Source of the DNA: Leucocoprinus leucothites
Lineage: Eukaryota; Basidiomycota; Agaricomycetes; Agaricales; Agaricaceae
Reading direction: 5' to 3'
DNA: 64,000 bases
NCBI GenBank assembly: GCA_013368445.1
Contig: JAACJO010000009.1
Location: 620,001-684,000, forward strand
The notes under the pieces were generated by a model. It worked only from the letters and a program-made list of their open reading frames with translations, made no database searches and was not told the DNA's origin. Positions 12,089-23,537 of the stretch are shown here, piece after piece. The position numbers and the translations under genes are program-made. Position 1 is the stretch's first letter, and each line of letters starts with the position of its first letter.

Positions 12089-14451
12089 AATCTCAAAGTG
12101 GGCTAGATATTGCAAATGTAGGTCGCTCGACCGTTCTTTTATGTTTTCATTTCATCAGAAAGGCGAGTTATGTGCGATTTCATGTTACGTGTAAGTATAT
12201 CTTTCGCTTCTTAATTCTAAGCTCATATCTAACATAAAATTTCTTACCCAGACTCACAGATTTTTCTAAACCGAAAACTATGAACCCCGCCGAGAAGCGC
12301 AGAATACAGGCACGACGGGTCAGGTGCGCAACCCGCATGTGTTTGTGGGAGGCACTACTGCGCCGGTCCGCTATGCGTGAGGTGAAGATAATCTATCAGA
12401 AAAAGCGAAACAACATGTGCGACGTAGCTACATCTTCTTGACAATTAAGTTGTCATTGACATACTTGGATAGTTATTAGTAGTTGCTCTACCAAGACAAG
12501 GCAAAAATCCAGTCAGTCTTCGTGAAACCTGATGAAACGATTACAGGGACGGTATCCGTGTTCTTCTGTTCGACACACATTTACCGATAAACCTGACATT
12601 GCCTGCTTACATTTCTCATGGGTTTCTGTTGGTGAGAATATCCATTTTTTGTCGTTGTGCTCAGTGCTAATTATATCTGATCATCCGAAGTGGTCTAAGT
12701 TTGGGCTATCACGTCTTGGGAGATCAGTCAGCCGCTGATACCTGAAAGACTCGTTTAAATGGCTGCTCTTCTGACTGTGCTCGCCACTGCTAATTGACTC
12801 ATCTCTCGGAATGTGTCACTTTTACTCGGGTGACGTGAAAGGACCGGGAGTCAATAGTCCGAACGGTGGAGAAGTTTCAGCAGTTCTGCCGCCCATCTTT
12901 ATATCTGAAGGGTCAAGGTGACTTCAGTAAAGCCTGTGTATGTATCTACGATGAGCCCCGCTTGACAACTTTGATACCCAAGCAGGCAATCACCGGTCGA
13001 GGATATCAATGTACAGTCGCTTGCGAACGATTAATTATTGCCTCAAGCTCAGCGACTCCCGACCACCGCGTTATAATGGCTTCAGAACTTCAAGAAGTAT
13101 GTAACAGCCAATAATAAGTAACGGAAGCTAATCATGAAGTCAAAGAAACTCTATCGCATACCTATAGAGGGGAATCCGAGTCGCAGCGACCGGGAAAGTG
13201 ACTGGCTTCGGAGCTTATTTTTGGACGACTGATTACTTTCCTACTTCACAAAATGCCTACTGACAGCATAGGCTTCCCATCAGTGACTCAATTGTTCGAC
13301 TCCACCCTTGCAACTACTGGGACATTGAGCCTGGGATACGTTTAGTTTTGGCTCCTGGTCCGGCCGTCGATAAGAGTTTTGATCTCAGAGTAGTAATTTG
13401 CTTTCTTCCTCGGCGCCGATGCTTTAAACACTGTAAGTAGTTCCATAATCTGAGCGTCCAAACGTTCAACGTTAGACCCTGACTCTATGGCCTAGGTGGG
13501 TCTACTATTTCTCGTCTGCTGATTATCAGTTCTGACAACGTCTAACGCATCGATGCCCTCCAGTCTACTAATGCGTTGTCAGTTTGTCTTGTTCGTGGAA
13601 GGAAGGAAGCTATACTTTCCACGTCGTTCAGCGTACTTGATTCTCCGTCCCGCGGCTGCGAGAGTGATTCGTAGCCAGAGTCTCGCCCTCGACGGCGAAT
13701 AGTCAAATTAACTCACGTCCAAGGAACTCTCCGGAAGGAGAAATTATTATGGTCAGTCACCTGATGCTTCGGAGCTCAGTGCACACCGTAGCTGTGTTCC
13801 TTGAATGTAAAATTCAAATAGACTGGACCACGTTGGGCGCCTATTCATCCTTCACTATCGACTCTATTGTGTATCGGCGCCTGACAATCATATTTGTGAT
13901 ATGCCACATGGAGGCATCATATGATATAAATATACCCCTTTAGCAGTGGCCCATCGTCTTCTGCGAGCTCTTGGCTTCCAAACGCAATTGACGAATCTCC
14001 TGGACGCGTCAACTGATTCAACGCCTCGGTTAGTCGAGGAAGCTCCACCACCCAATCAAGAAAGTTGCCGCCAATGACTATCCAGCCGTCCGTTCTGCCC
14101 GCCCATCAGTGCATCCTTACATCCCCTTCTGCCACTAGACACTCCAAGAGCCGGAGCCTTCCAGGCCCACATCGCCTTCTGACTAATTTTCCCCACTTCC
14201 ATCTCATTCCCGTACTTCCCTGTTACCTGGCCTTCTCCCAGCGCATCTGTCTCGGACTTCGTGTTCGGCCAACTTCAAAAAAAAGTATATATGGAGCTGA
14301 GAGAGACTGCTTGCCTTTTTCCTTCCCCTTCAATCACCCCCTCCTCCTTCCCAGAGCTTGTCTCCCCTTTCATCTCTGTGACCGGCAAAGTGCCGAAATA
14401 CACGCGTAGACCACGTTCAGTTTTGACGTTGTCGCTATCCACATGTCAAAT
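12089..14451. other. Long intergenic region
   Basis: This 2.4 kb has no gene I can support. Open frames are all under 120 codons and have no family resemblance. AT-rich patches (about 13918-13940 and 14281-14293) could be promoter elements, the latter about 160 bp before the methyltransferase gene. Confidence 0.4.
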
Positions 14452-15275
14452 ATGATCTACCAGTTGTCCCTTTATCTCATAAATGGCTTTTCCGTCCATT
14501 TATCGCTCTCCCCTCCAAATCCCCCTGTCAAAAGACAGGACTGCTGTACAGGCACTCCAGAAACAGACTCGCTTTTCGAAAATCGTGTTCAATACGTGAC
14601 TTTTCTCAGTAGAGTCTGTCTTTTCAATCATTCTGTGCTATTTTGATACTGACGCCACCACTCCGACACCAGGCTTCCGTGTGGTTCTTCACATGTTTAA
14701 ATACAATCGGCTTATTCTCATCACACAATTTCTCCCTCTCACCTTGCACAATTACGCGGTCTAGTGGCTCAAACCGCGCCCTAGGCCCAATCCACCCAAT
14801 CTTGGTTATCGGCGCGGCTCTTACACTTTTCTCTACTATCTTACGATTATGGTATGCAGACTCTTTGCTGTGTTATAAATAAACCTCCGCCGTGCTCATT
14901 TTATTTTTCTCCAGGTGCTATAAAACCCTCGGCCACCTCTTCACATTCGAGATCACCATCCGACCCAAGCACGAGCTGATCACACACGGTCCATATGCCT
15001 ACGTCCGGCATCCAAGTTACACCGGTGTCTATCTGACTCTAATCGGTTCAACATGTGTTCTCCTTGCTCCAGGCACCTGGACAGCCGAACAAGGTGTTCA
15101 CACTCCCTTTGGGGCACTATTGTTATACCTCTGGCTTCTCAAGTGCACATTTGCCTTCCGTGGTACCGCTGTTCGGCTTAGAGCCGAAGACGATCTCCTG
15201 CATGCCAACTTCGGGGAGGAATGGGAGAACTACGCGAAGAGTGTTCCATTTAAGCTCATTCCATGGGTTTATTGA
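14452..15275 (+). CDS. Isoprenylcysteine carboxyl methyltransferase family protein (STE14/ICMT-like)
   Basis: Integral membrane methyltransferase family that methylates C-terminal prenyl-cysteine of proteins such as Ras or mating pheromones, using S-adenosylmethionine at the ER. Exons 14452-14613, 14673-14851 and 14915-15275 give 233 residues (an in-frame ATG at 14443 would add three). The N-terminal half has two or three hydrophobic segments; the second exon ends in a transmembrane stretch (LVIGAALTLFSTILRLW). The conserved catalytic core is clear: LGHLFTFEITIRPKHELITH, then GPYAYVRHPSYTG, a membrane segment, and a C-terminal RAEDDLLHANFGEEWENYAK. Mushroom genomes often carry several such paralogs, so this need not be the pheromone-modifying one. 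The first intron (donor GTCTGT) is the least certain part of the model. Confidence 0.82.
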
Positions 15276-15504
15276 CGTACATTCATCTGGTGAGCTCTTT
15301 ATCGCGTCGTATTACATGGCATCATCACTCAACGATTTCTGTAGGGCCTAGTATCCGATGGTTAGGAATAAACTCGACCGAAGCTCCACGCCGACGAACT
15401 TTTCGACGGGGGAGTACTTAAGGCTTATCATAATATACAGAGAGCAAGGCCACATGTGCCAATAATGAAATTAAAAAGCATGTATGATACAATGGTGTAT
15501 CTAT

Positions 15505-17181
15505 TTAATCATATTTTCGCATTGTCTCCTCTAGCGCATCCATATCCACATCCAGAGAAATGGCATCACCAAAGGAGATGTCCGCATCAGAACTCGGTGG
15601 CAAATCCTCCATTTCCTCATCACCGGACTTTGCGCTAGGGGTATCGGTAGAAGTGGGGGGCGAGGTCTTCGAAGAGGCGAAAGTGCGTTCACTGGAATGA
15701 CTGGACGGAACAGTGCTTCGTGAGGAAGAAGTCGCAGAGGGCGTTGATGGTGGTGGCTGCGAACTTGACAATACAGGTGGTCGAAATGACTTCTGTTTCG
15801 TTGGAAGCGATGCCTTGGGCTCGACCCCGGCTATTGATGGTTTGTGGGGTGTTGAAGGAAAAGTATGTGTTCGTCGCATCCCCAGTGGGGGTAGTCGTGA
15901 CGCGTTGCCAACCACACGATTTTGCGAGAGAGGTAGTGTTCTGAGATTATGACGATTAGATTGATGTCGATGGACTGTAGGAGCAGGGGAATCAATCTGC
16001 AATGACGAATTAGACGTAGACGAAGATTCAGCAGGTGATGATGCTAGAGAGGCGGAGATGGTGCGCTCAAGCTTGAGTCTTCGTTTTTTGCGTTCTGTAT
16101 CAAGAAGAGGATGTAATTTTGGAGTTGAGGAAGGTGCAGAAGGACAGGTGGGTGTTGAGGGAGGATCTCTCGACTGAGAGGACAGTTTGGGTTGGGATGC
16201 CGGGCCGGACGGTAGGAGGGGGCGGTACGATTTACGGGTTCTATTGGCGAGACTGTGGATGAACTTGGTGGGGGACACGTGGTGCAGCTTGCCGTGTCAC
16301 CGAGGATGCAACAGCTGGAGGCTTCGCTTTTAGGGGAGGGACTGGTGGAGGCGGCATGATTTCGCAAGATGAACTGGGCGGATCAACTTCCATTGCATTG
16401 GAAATCGTACCGCCTGACTGACCATTACGACTCTTGGGACGCCCAACAGAGCTTCCAACAAGAGGGTCAGTATTGGTCGAAGTGCAAGACCATGCTCCCA
16501 CTTCTCGTCCCTTCCCTTTACCAGAGCTCTCAGAAACTGAGCGAATGCTCGAGTTCACAAGAACATCGTGCTTGGCTCGTTTGCCACTAGGACCAGAGCT
16601 GCTTGCAATCCTTTTGGACGGTGGCCGTCGTCGAAGACTATCCCTCGACGTACTAGCGTCACTACGTATACCACCGTCTATACGTTGAGAGATCCCCTTC
16701 AACATACTGAGAAATTGATCAGGATCCACCACAGGCTGCGCGTCTACTGCTGGCGAGGCGGAAGGCCGCGACTGCCGAGCCCGATGATCAGATGAGCCAC
16801 TCCAGCTTGAAGCAGGACTCTGATTATTCAAAGCAGACGAACGTGAAGACCTCGTGTCGTTGACGACTTGCCGACTCGATCCCTCTGCAATTGCAAATGA
16901 GTGAGATGACCCAGATGACGAAGTGGATGCGTGGGCAAAGGAAGTGCCGTTGAAGTGGTTTCTTGATGTTTCCTTTGCGAAATCTCTGGAACCTTCAAAT
17001 CGCATAAGTCCACTATGTCACAAAGGAGGGAAAATCAAGACCGACTCTGAAAGTCCGATACAAAAGTGGCTTCTGATAAGAGGGAGTCCAGTGCTGCACA
17101 TGCGGTTTGCGATCCTTGCCATTCGACAGAATCTGATGCAAATGGTATTCGAGTATCATTGCTGATGTTGTCTAAGTCCAT
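15505..17181 (-). CDS. Ser/Pro-rich protein of unknown function
   Basis: No family recognised. I build it from exons 17046-17181, 16301-16992 and 15505-16263 (about 528 residues). The first exon starts at an ATG followed by an acidic, ordinary-looking segment (MDLDNISNDTRIPFASDS). The rest is Ser/Pro/Arg-rich and probably disordered, with basic clusters (SGKRAKHDV, DTERKKRRLKLERT) that look like nuclear localisation signals. The C-terminus is acidic and slightly better ordered (SLDVDMDALEETMRKYD). The join between the two large frames is a problem. The only in-phase GT-AG intron with a good donor is 37 nt (16264-16300), unusually short; a 49 nt alternative (16264-16312) uses a weak GTTGCA donor. 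A nuclear regulatory protein is a guess. Confidence 0.6.
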
Positions 17182-17672
17182 AGCTAGATTTTGAGTTGGG
17201 TATGTCCAGGTGGCAGCTCTCTTGAAATTTCACGAGAAATCGCGTCAAACTTGGTGAATAAGAAAGGACGTCACGATGAACCTCCTAGATGATTTGATGG
17301 CGAGAAATTTCATCGTAAGTCCTATTTGTTCGTAACTCCACCCGAAAAGTACGCATATATTTACATAAGACGCACCTCAGTAGCAGGAAAGGGAGGGAGA
17401 GCAGCCAAATGAGTGATGGTAAATAGCAACATCGGTTCCAAAGGCTCATTAGCTGTGACGCGAGCACGTGATTCAAAAGTATCAACAGGGTCACGCGTCG
17501 CCCAAATTGGGAGGACATCACGAAAGTTAAATATTATATTCGAAGAAGAGGCGAAGATAGTACACTAAATTGCAGAAAAAGGCCAACGAGAATCGTACAG
17601 GTTATACTCAAGGGCTTGAACATCGGAAGATGTGGGGGTTGTGGTATAATCGTAGAGCAGCTGGTGCTCGTG
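17182..17672. other. Intergenic region, promoter of the Ser/Pro-rich gene
   Basis: This 490 bp lies between the stop of the BEM46-like gene and the start of the Ser/Pro-rich gene, both on the minus strand. It should hold the terminator of the former and the promoter of the latter. No clear motif seen. Confidence 0.4.
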
Positions 17673-19191
17673 CTACATAACAGGGGTTGGAGAGAGACTG
17701 GCAATGAAATTCGCAACAGCAGTCCAGTATCCATCTTGTACACACGTATCATCTTAAAGTATGAACATGTGAGCGCCGCATCAAACAAAACACAGAGCTG
17801 GATAGGACATACTATGACCACCATCAGGAAACTCGAGGTACTTGGTGCGCTCAACCCCAGCTTTGTATTCCTTACCTCCTAATGTCGTCTTTTCGTCGCG
17901 TTTGGCGAACGCTTCAAACAGAGCTCGCATTTGTTCCTTTGGCACGATTTCATCTTTCAGACCACTCAACATCAAGATCGGTGTGGAAGACGGTATCTTG
18001 GGAACTTTGGACATCGAATCCCATTTTTGGTGGCACAGAAAGGCGAAGGGACGCAAGAGAGGAAGAGTATGAGGGATAAGATTCGGGAGGGAGGTGAAAG
18101 TGTTCTCAAGGATGATAGCTGTGATCTTTAGCAGGGCGTGAGTCGTTCAGCGGGCAAGACACTTGGAAATATCGGCGCACCTTATCGGGATTCTTGCTGA
18201 CCAGGTCAATCGACACTGCGCCTCCAATGGACTGACCGTATAGGATCTATGGATTGGTCATTCACAAATGGAACACCAAATAAATCAAGGAAGACGTACA
18301 ACGGGGGACAGTCTGTAAGCCTCACGACTCCATAAGTAATCCAGACCAGCCTGAGCATCTAGCTGAAGGCCTATGAAATCGAGATGGTGAGCACCTCATG
18401 GGATGAGATGGAACATGGAAGGGAAGCTGACCCTGCTCGTTAGGCGTGCCCTCGGATAGGCCATACCTAAGTGCACGTTGGAAATCAAATCAAGACTCTG
18501 AAGCCACCGCGACTCACCCTCTGTAGCACATCATTAATACATTGCATCGCATGCGAAGGAAGAACACTTTAGCGAGAGGTATCCGATGGCCGTGGTTTCC
18601 AGCATTTCCATGAAACATAATGATCGTAGGGCGGCTTGCGACGAACTGTATATCATTTGCGCCCATATAAGCCCAGCCGAAAGGCTGACCGCAGTCGACA
18701 TACCTCCTCTTCGGAAAGACTGGTATCAGAGTCCTCAGGGAGTTCAATAGCGTTAGGGTTTGATGCTATATCCTTGCTCTGTTGCAGCATGTAGCATCGT
18801 AGAGTCACGCCATCTAAAGTTTGGAGCTCGAGTTCTTCATATGGGATACCGTGGTCGGAGGGCTTAGCCACCTCTGGATCATAAGTAAGCGAGCGGCTAA
18901 GTATACGAAATCCACCAACAGCATACCAGTTCGCGAGCCAGGAGGAAACACCGAGGGATAAATTAGATAGCCTTGTCCATACCACAGGAGCCCAACACCT
19001 TGCATTAACATCAGATACAAGAGCATTCAGTTGAGCTGAGATCCGAAGTCGTACTCAGTGTTGAAAGACCAGCTGCGGTAGCAAGCGTTCCCTGATCAAG
19101 ACAGGTCGTTATTGTTTGGTTCAGGTACCAAGAACTATTCTATGAAACCAACCTTTGCAAAAGACTCTAACGATGGAATGAAACTGGCCAT
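17673..19191 (-). CDS. BEM46/ABHD13-type alpha/beta hydrolase, membrane-anchored
   Basis: Ten exons, beginning 19153-19191 and 19055-19091, give 336 residues. A single N-terminal membrane anchor (GLSTLSVGLLWYGQGYLIYP) precedes the hydrolase domain. Oxyanion-loop region IIMFHGNAGNHGHRIPLAKV; nucleophile elbow YGQSIGG (G-Q-S-I-G); Asp in LSGLKDEIVP; His in GGHNDTC near the C-terminus. The catalytic triad is complete. BEM46 proteins are conserved ER/plasma-membrane hydrolases linked to polarity and germination in fungi; the substrate is unknown. The start at 19191 was chosen over the internal ATG at 19026 because two short upstream exons splice in frame and complete the anchor. Confidence 0.88.
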
Positions 19192-20448
19192 CTGGATTCT
19201 GAGGGAATACGTCACTGAATGGTATGATGGTAGGAAGTCAATCCTTGTTGGGCCTTGTATGGCAAAGGCTTTACTACCTCTGAAAGAAGCATCTCTTTGG
19301 TGATTGACTCCAACCCGCTGGCTAGTTCACTCTTGTTTTGATGTCAGTCAGCCTCGCAGCCCAAGAAAGAAGCATCCGACTAAATCACATGAAAGGCTCG
19401 ATTAGTCCCTTATCGGCGACGAGCAGTCAAGCAAAATTAAAGCCGACAACGGAGTTGAATTCCAGCGCCAGCCCTTGTTTTTGTTGGAGAACAAAACATC
19501 CACCGATCATTGTTCCCGGGAAAGTGGCTGGCTTCACGGAGAAGCTGTCCAAACGTGAGCGAGTACGTATCACGCTAGGGAAATCTGACCTTGGAGGTTA
19601 CGCAATCTCTGACGCGCTTATATCGCTAGTCCTATTCTGGTGTAATACGGACCACTCCACCCGTTGCGAGCTCCGTTGTTAACCTTACGACCCGAGGAAA
19701 TAAATCATAGGTCAGTGAGGGCAACATTTCAGAAACGACACAGGTCAACTGGGGGCTACGATAGGGCTTCTTACTCTCGCTGAGGAAGAGAAATAATTAT
19801 CAAGGGTACACATACTAATTTTTTTTTTCGGGGCTTCTTTCAGCGCTCAACCTCTTATTCGGGCACGTTGTGCATGGAAGCTGATGGATTACATACAGAC
19901 ACGGAAGGGCAAGACCATTATAGCTTAGCGCATAATCCACGGGTTCCGCTAGCTTCTCTGCATTGATGAAGTCCACATGCGACGCGTCCCCACCTCACGC
20001 GTCTACTCACCCTTGACCAGTCCAGAAACGAGCGCAAAATCCTCGTTTGCAAAGCATTACTCCTCAGACGCGTAGGCTTTGGTGTTTGCGCCCGTTATGG
20101 GATCAATAATACCCCCATAAATTTATTGGCCGTCGACCACTTCAGGGTCTGATCGACTGTCAATTCAGGGTCCTATTTTAGCACGTAAGTTTCTATTCTT
20201 CTTCATATCTTGGCCTGAACTTAACCTCATTTCTCACTCCCTTGAATGCGTGAAATTTTTTTTCTTATGGTGTGCTCGGCGCGATGCGGGTATGGGACAA
20301 TCAACAACCGTTTCAGGATCGGCCTCCGAAAACTCTATAAAACCAGACGCACACTGCAGTCCAATCTTTATCGGATTCACCTCGTTTCCAGCTTCTACTC
20401 CTCAGCCTCTCTACATCTTCTTTTCCAACCCCCCACATTCTTTTTGAA
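19192..20448. other. Intergenic region upstream of secreted protein B
   Basis: This 1.26 kb has no gene I recognise. It contains the promoter of the secreted protein B gene near its right end (TATA box 20336-20342). A T9 tract lies near 19821-19829. Confidence 0.45.
20336..20342 (+). promoter_or_regulatory. TATA box of secreted protein B gene
   Basis: TATAAAA lies 113 bp before the ATG at 20449, followed by a CT-rich leader. Its position matches that in the paralogous gene A (119 bp). Confidence 0.6.
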
Positions 20449-21402
20449 ATGCGCTCCTTCGCTGCCATCGCCACCTTCGCCACCCTCGCCTTCTCGGCTC
20501 TTACCTCGGCACTCCCCACCCCCGGTGGTGTTGCCCCCGGTAACAGCGTCACCAACGCCAACAATGTGAGCTTTCAGTATAACGTTGATATTTCAAGCAT
20601 GCTAATACAGTTGTAGGGTCTCATTCCCGCGACTGTGACCGCCCAGGATATCGCCAACAACCTTAACCATGTTGTTTCTGGCAACCAGGTCAACGTTCTC
20701 AGCAACAACAACGAGGTTGAGAACAAGCGTGATGTTGCCGACACTGTCGCTGGCCTCATTCCTCGTGGCGGCCGGGGTATCCCTGATGTCATCGTTGATG
20801 TCAATGCCAAGGTCCTTGTTTTGATCAAGGATTTGAGTAAGTAGTGCTACATTCATCGTTTTACTTGAGCTTACTCTTGTATCAGCCGTCAAGATCAACG
20901 CTGATGTTGATGTTCACGTTGCCCTTGACCTTGCCCTCAAGGTCTTCGCTGATATCAAGGTCCTCATTCATGCCGCTTGTGTCGAGATTCAGGCTATTGT
21001 CAAGGCCGATGTTTCTGTCGCCCTTAACCTCCAGGGTGTCGTTGTTGACATCAAGGTATTCGCCAACATCCTCGCTCAACTCGTCAACGTAAGCTCCTAG
21101 TCTTTTTGTTGTTTTAATACTTACTGACATCTCTTTAGGCCATTGTCCTTGCTGTCGCCCTCGTTGTCAAGATCTGTGTCTCCATCGATGTTTCAGCTCT
21201 CCTCACCATCGTTGCTGATATCGTTGCTGATCTCGCTATCATCCTCGGCATCGTTGTCAAGATTGCTGCTAACATCGTTGTTGATCTCCGTGTCCTCCTC
21301 AACGTTGTTGTTGACCTCTGTGTTGACCTCAAGCTCACTGCCCTCGTCAAGGTCTTCGTTAACCTCCTCGGCATCACCATCAAGGCCAACATCTCCCTTT
21401 AA
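20449..21402 (+). CDS. Secreted Val/Ile/Leu/Asp/Lys-rich protein B, paralog of A
   Basis: Exons 20449-20565, 20617-20836, 20886-21088 and 21139-21402 give 267 residues. The first 17 residues of the signal peptide are identical to those of protein A. A polar Asn/Val-rich stretch and a KRD dibasic site follow, then an IPRGGRG segment. The remaining 180 or so residues are Val/Ile/Leu/Ala with periodic Asp and Lys, for example VVKICVSIDVSALLTIVADI. There is no Trp or Tyr and only a few Phe and Cys. Intron positions and phases equal those of gene A, so the two arose by duplication, even though seven kinds of other sequence now lie between them over 13 kb. Function unknown; a structural cell-wall or surface role is an inference from composition and secretion. 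Confidence 0.82.
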
Positions 21403-23537
21403 GTACCTTGATAGTTTATGTAGCTGCGCGATCACATAAAATTCTGTTGCCGTACTCTAGTATTGCTTAAAATCTACCTTCTGGTCATCTATCTTTGTGG
21501 TATAAGGTTTTAAGCTGTTAGGATTCACATTTCTCGGTGAAAATTCGTTGGCTGTAATTTTTGGTTTGTTTGACCATCTGCTCTTGGTGTTCCATTTTGC
21601 TTTCTGACATTTGCGCAATTTGTGAAATTGCGCTAGAAGTTTGATTTTGATCTCACTCTGAACTGATGTGTTGTTCACGCTCCAAAGACCCTTACCTTCT
21701 GTCTCGGCTTGAGAGTTTCCGACGGGAAAGGAAGTCTTCACTCCAATCCTGGTATCAATCGAGCACTTGTCAACATGTTTCCTTACCCACACAAGTGGCG
21801 CTGCCGTACTGATCTTCTCGAGAAGTAGTATACTTACTAAACATGATGCTCACACACGCACCCCAATCCTGAGCGCCACAGAACGCCCGAACACGCCGCT
21901 CAGTGCCACACACCGGGCCAATCATGATAGAACACTTAGCCCCGTTTTGAAAAATCTTTCAGAAGCTTTCAAGTGATTGTTTTCACCATCGAAAAATGGC
22001 ACCATCTGCCAATGCGCCCAATAGAAACAGAACCGGGTTCTGATAATACTTGTACTCGGGACCGACAAGAATCATATCAACATGTCTGACAGCTCAACTC
22101 CAGGATTTGTGAGTGAGTGAGCGACATCATCAGCGCTCGAAATTCTAAACCCATCGGCCCCTCAACTCCCCAATTCTCATCCAGTTCGTACCCTTAGAAT
22201 TCAAGCAAGCCTTCCTTGACCCGTCGACCGGTGATGCTTCAAGGGAACAAACAATTCAAAGAACTCAAACACGGTCAGGCTTACACGGCCCACATCAAGG
22301 TTAAGGGAAAAATCCCACACCTAGCAGCTTCTCGGCATCAGCGCGCTCGACTCCCGAGCCATATTTCAAACAACCCGACTAATCGGGATCATCCTTTCTT
22401 AAATTATTACGAATACCTGAACTCCAACTGCCCGTTGCTATGTGCCCTTCATGCTGCCAATGTTCCTTAGAAGGGAAACCGAAACGAATGAAACGAATTT
22501 AGTCTAGTTTTTATGTAGCTTAGATAGCAATAGCCTCATACGCAAGGTCAAGCCACTATTGAAATATTGAGATTTGAAAGTTAAGCGTCACGTACGCGTT
22601 GACGGCCTCGTTCTCACCACTCGCTCCACCTTCCGATGTGTCCGCCTGTTCGTGGCTCCCTGAACACTTGAGGTTTAGGATGTATCCGTTTTCGCTGAAA
22701 TCTTAATTTCCGCTGAGAGCACTAGTCGCCCTGCCATGGACCACAAAGACCACTTTACACAAGGTACCTTTTCCCGTGGGGTTGAATGGGTATAGTTCGC
22801 TGAGAGCGAGCGAAATTCCACTCACTGAATTCTCGCCGAAACCTAAACACTTTTACATCAACGCAATAATACTAGAACATCCCAACTACTCCTCTCACGC
22901 AAATCCCAACGAGAGCGAACCAAGAAACAAAAAAGCCCATCCAAATCATGTATACCATATCCAAGCTCACATCCATAAAAGAAAAAGAAGAAGAAAATGT
23001 AAGTAATGAAGGATTGAAATCGCAGAGAGAGAAGCCCGTGTGATATACGTAGTAAGTAGTAGTAGGTAAGTAAGCAGAAACCATTAATTCCATTGTGTGT
23101 GCACGAGCACACACAAGAAAAAGGAATTCAAATGCGAAATCAACGCGAGAGTATGAGGGGGAAACGATGACAGAAGGAAAAGAAGGAATGTGAGTATAAC
23201 GCAGGTCAGTCATCGTGAGTAAAAATAATTCCGAAAACAACGGTTGAAGAGGAAGAAAGAAAGAAAGAAAAAGGACGGTGAATACTCCATGTTCTGTCCA
23301 CTACCCAAAAACCAGCTACACGCCCAGATTTTACACCATCAAAACAAGCAAGTACACAAATCGAAAAACATATGGACAAACATAATCGCGACCAAGTAAC
23401 CAATGAAGGAGGGATAAAATCGTGGTATCTTTTCCAGTCCACGCCCAGTGACAAAATCAAGAGTAGGACAAGCCGGTAGAAGAAACAAAGAAATCATCAA
23501 ATCACCAACCAAAGGATGCTATTCCAGTCCCTCAAAT
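21403..23537. other. Intergenic region with a possible retroelement remnant
   Basis: This 2.1 kb has no intact gene. A short stretch at 22184-22470 resembles a decayed Ty3-type gag (listed separately). The right end (about 22990-23500) is purine-rich and probably the 3' UTR of the minus-strand F-box-like gene. Nothing else recognised. Confidence 0.4.
22184..22470 (+). mobile_element. Possible decayed Ty3-type retrotransposon gag fragment
   Basis: One frame reads FVPLEFKQAFLDPSTGDASR and then breaks; the next frame over continues QFKELKHGQAYTAHIK. Together they recall the gag pattern of agaric Ty3 elements (an F-K-x-A-F-x-D-P block followed by an L-K-x-G-x-A-x-Y-T-A block). No protease, polymerase or LTR was found nearby. 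The call rests only on this resemblance. Confidence 0.25.

Noticed and set aside
18814..19026. Start of the BEM46-like protein at the internal ATG 19026
   Set aside because: Two upstream exons (19153-19191 and 19055-19091) splice in frame and complete the membrane anchor typical of the family.
20882..21435. Minus-strand open frames across secreted protein B (and likewise across A)
   Set aside because: Antisense shadows created by the repetitive GTC/GAC/AAG codons of the real gene.
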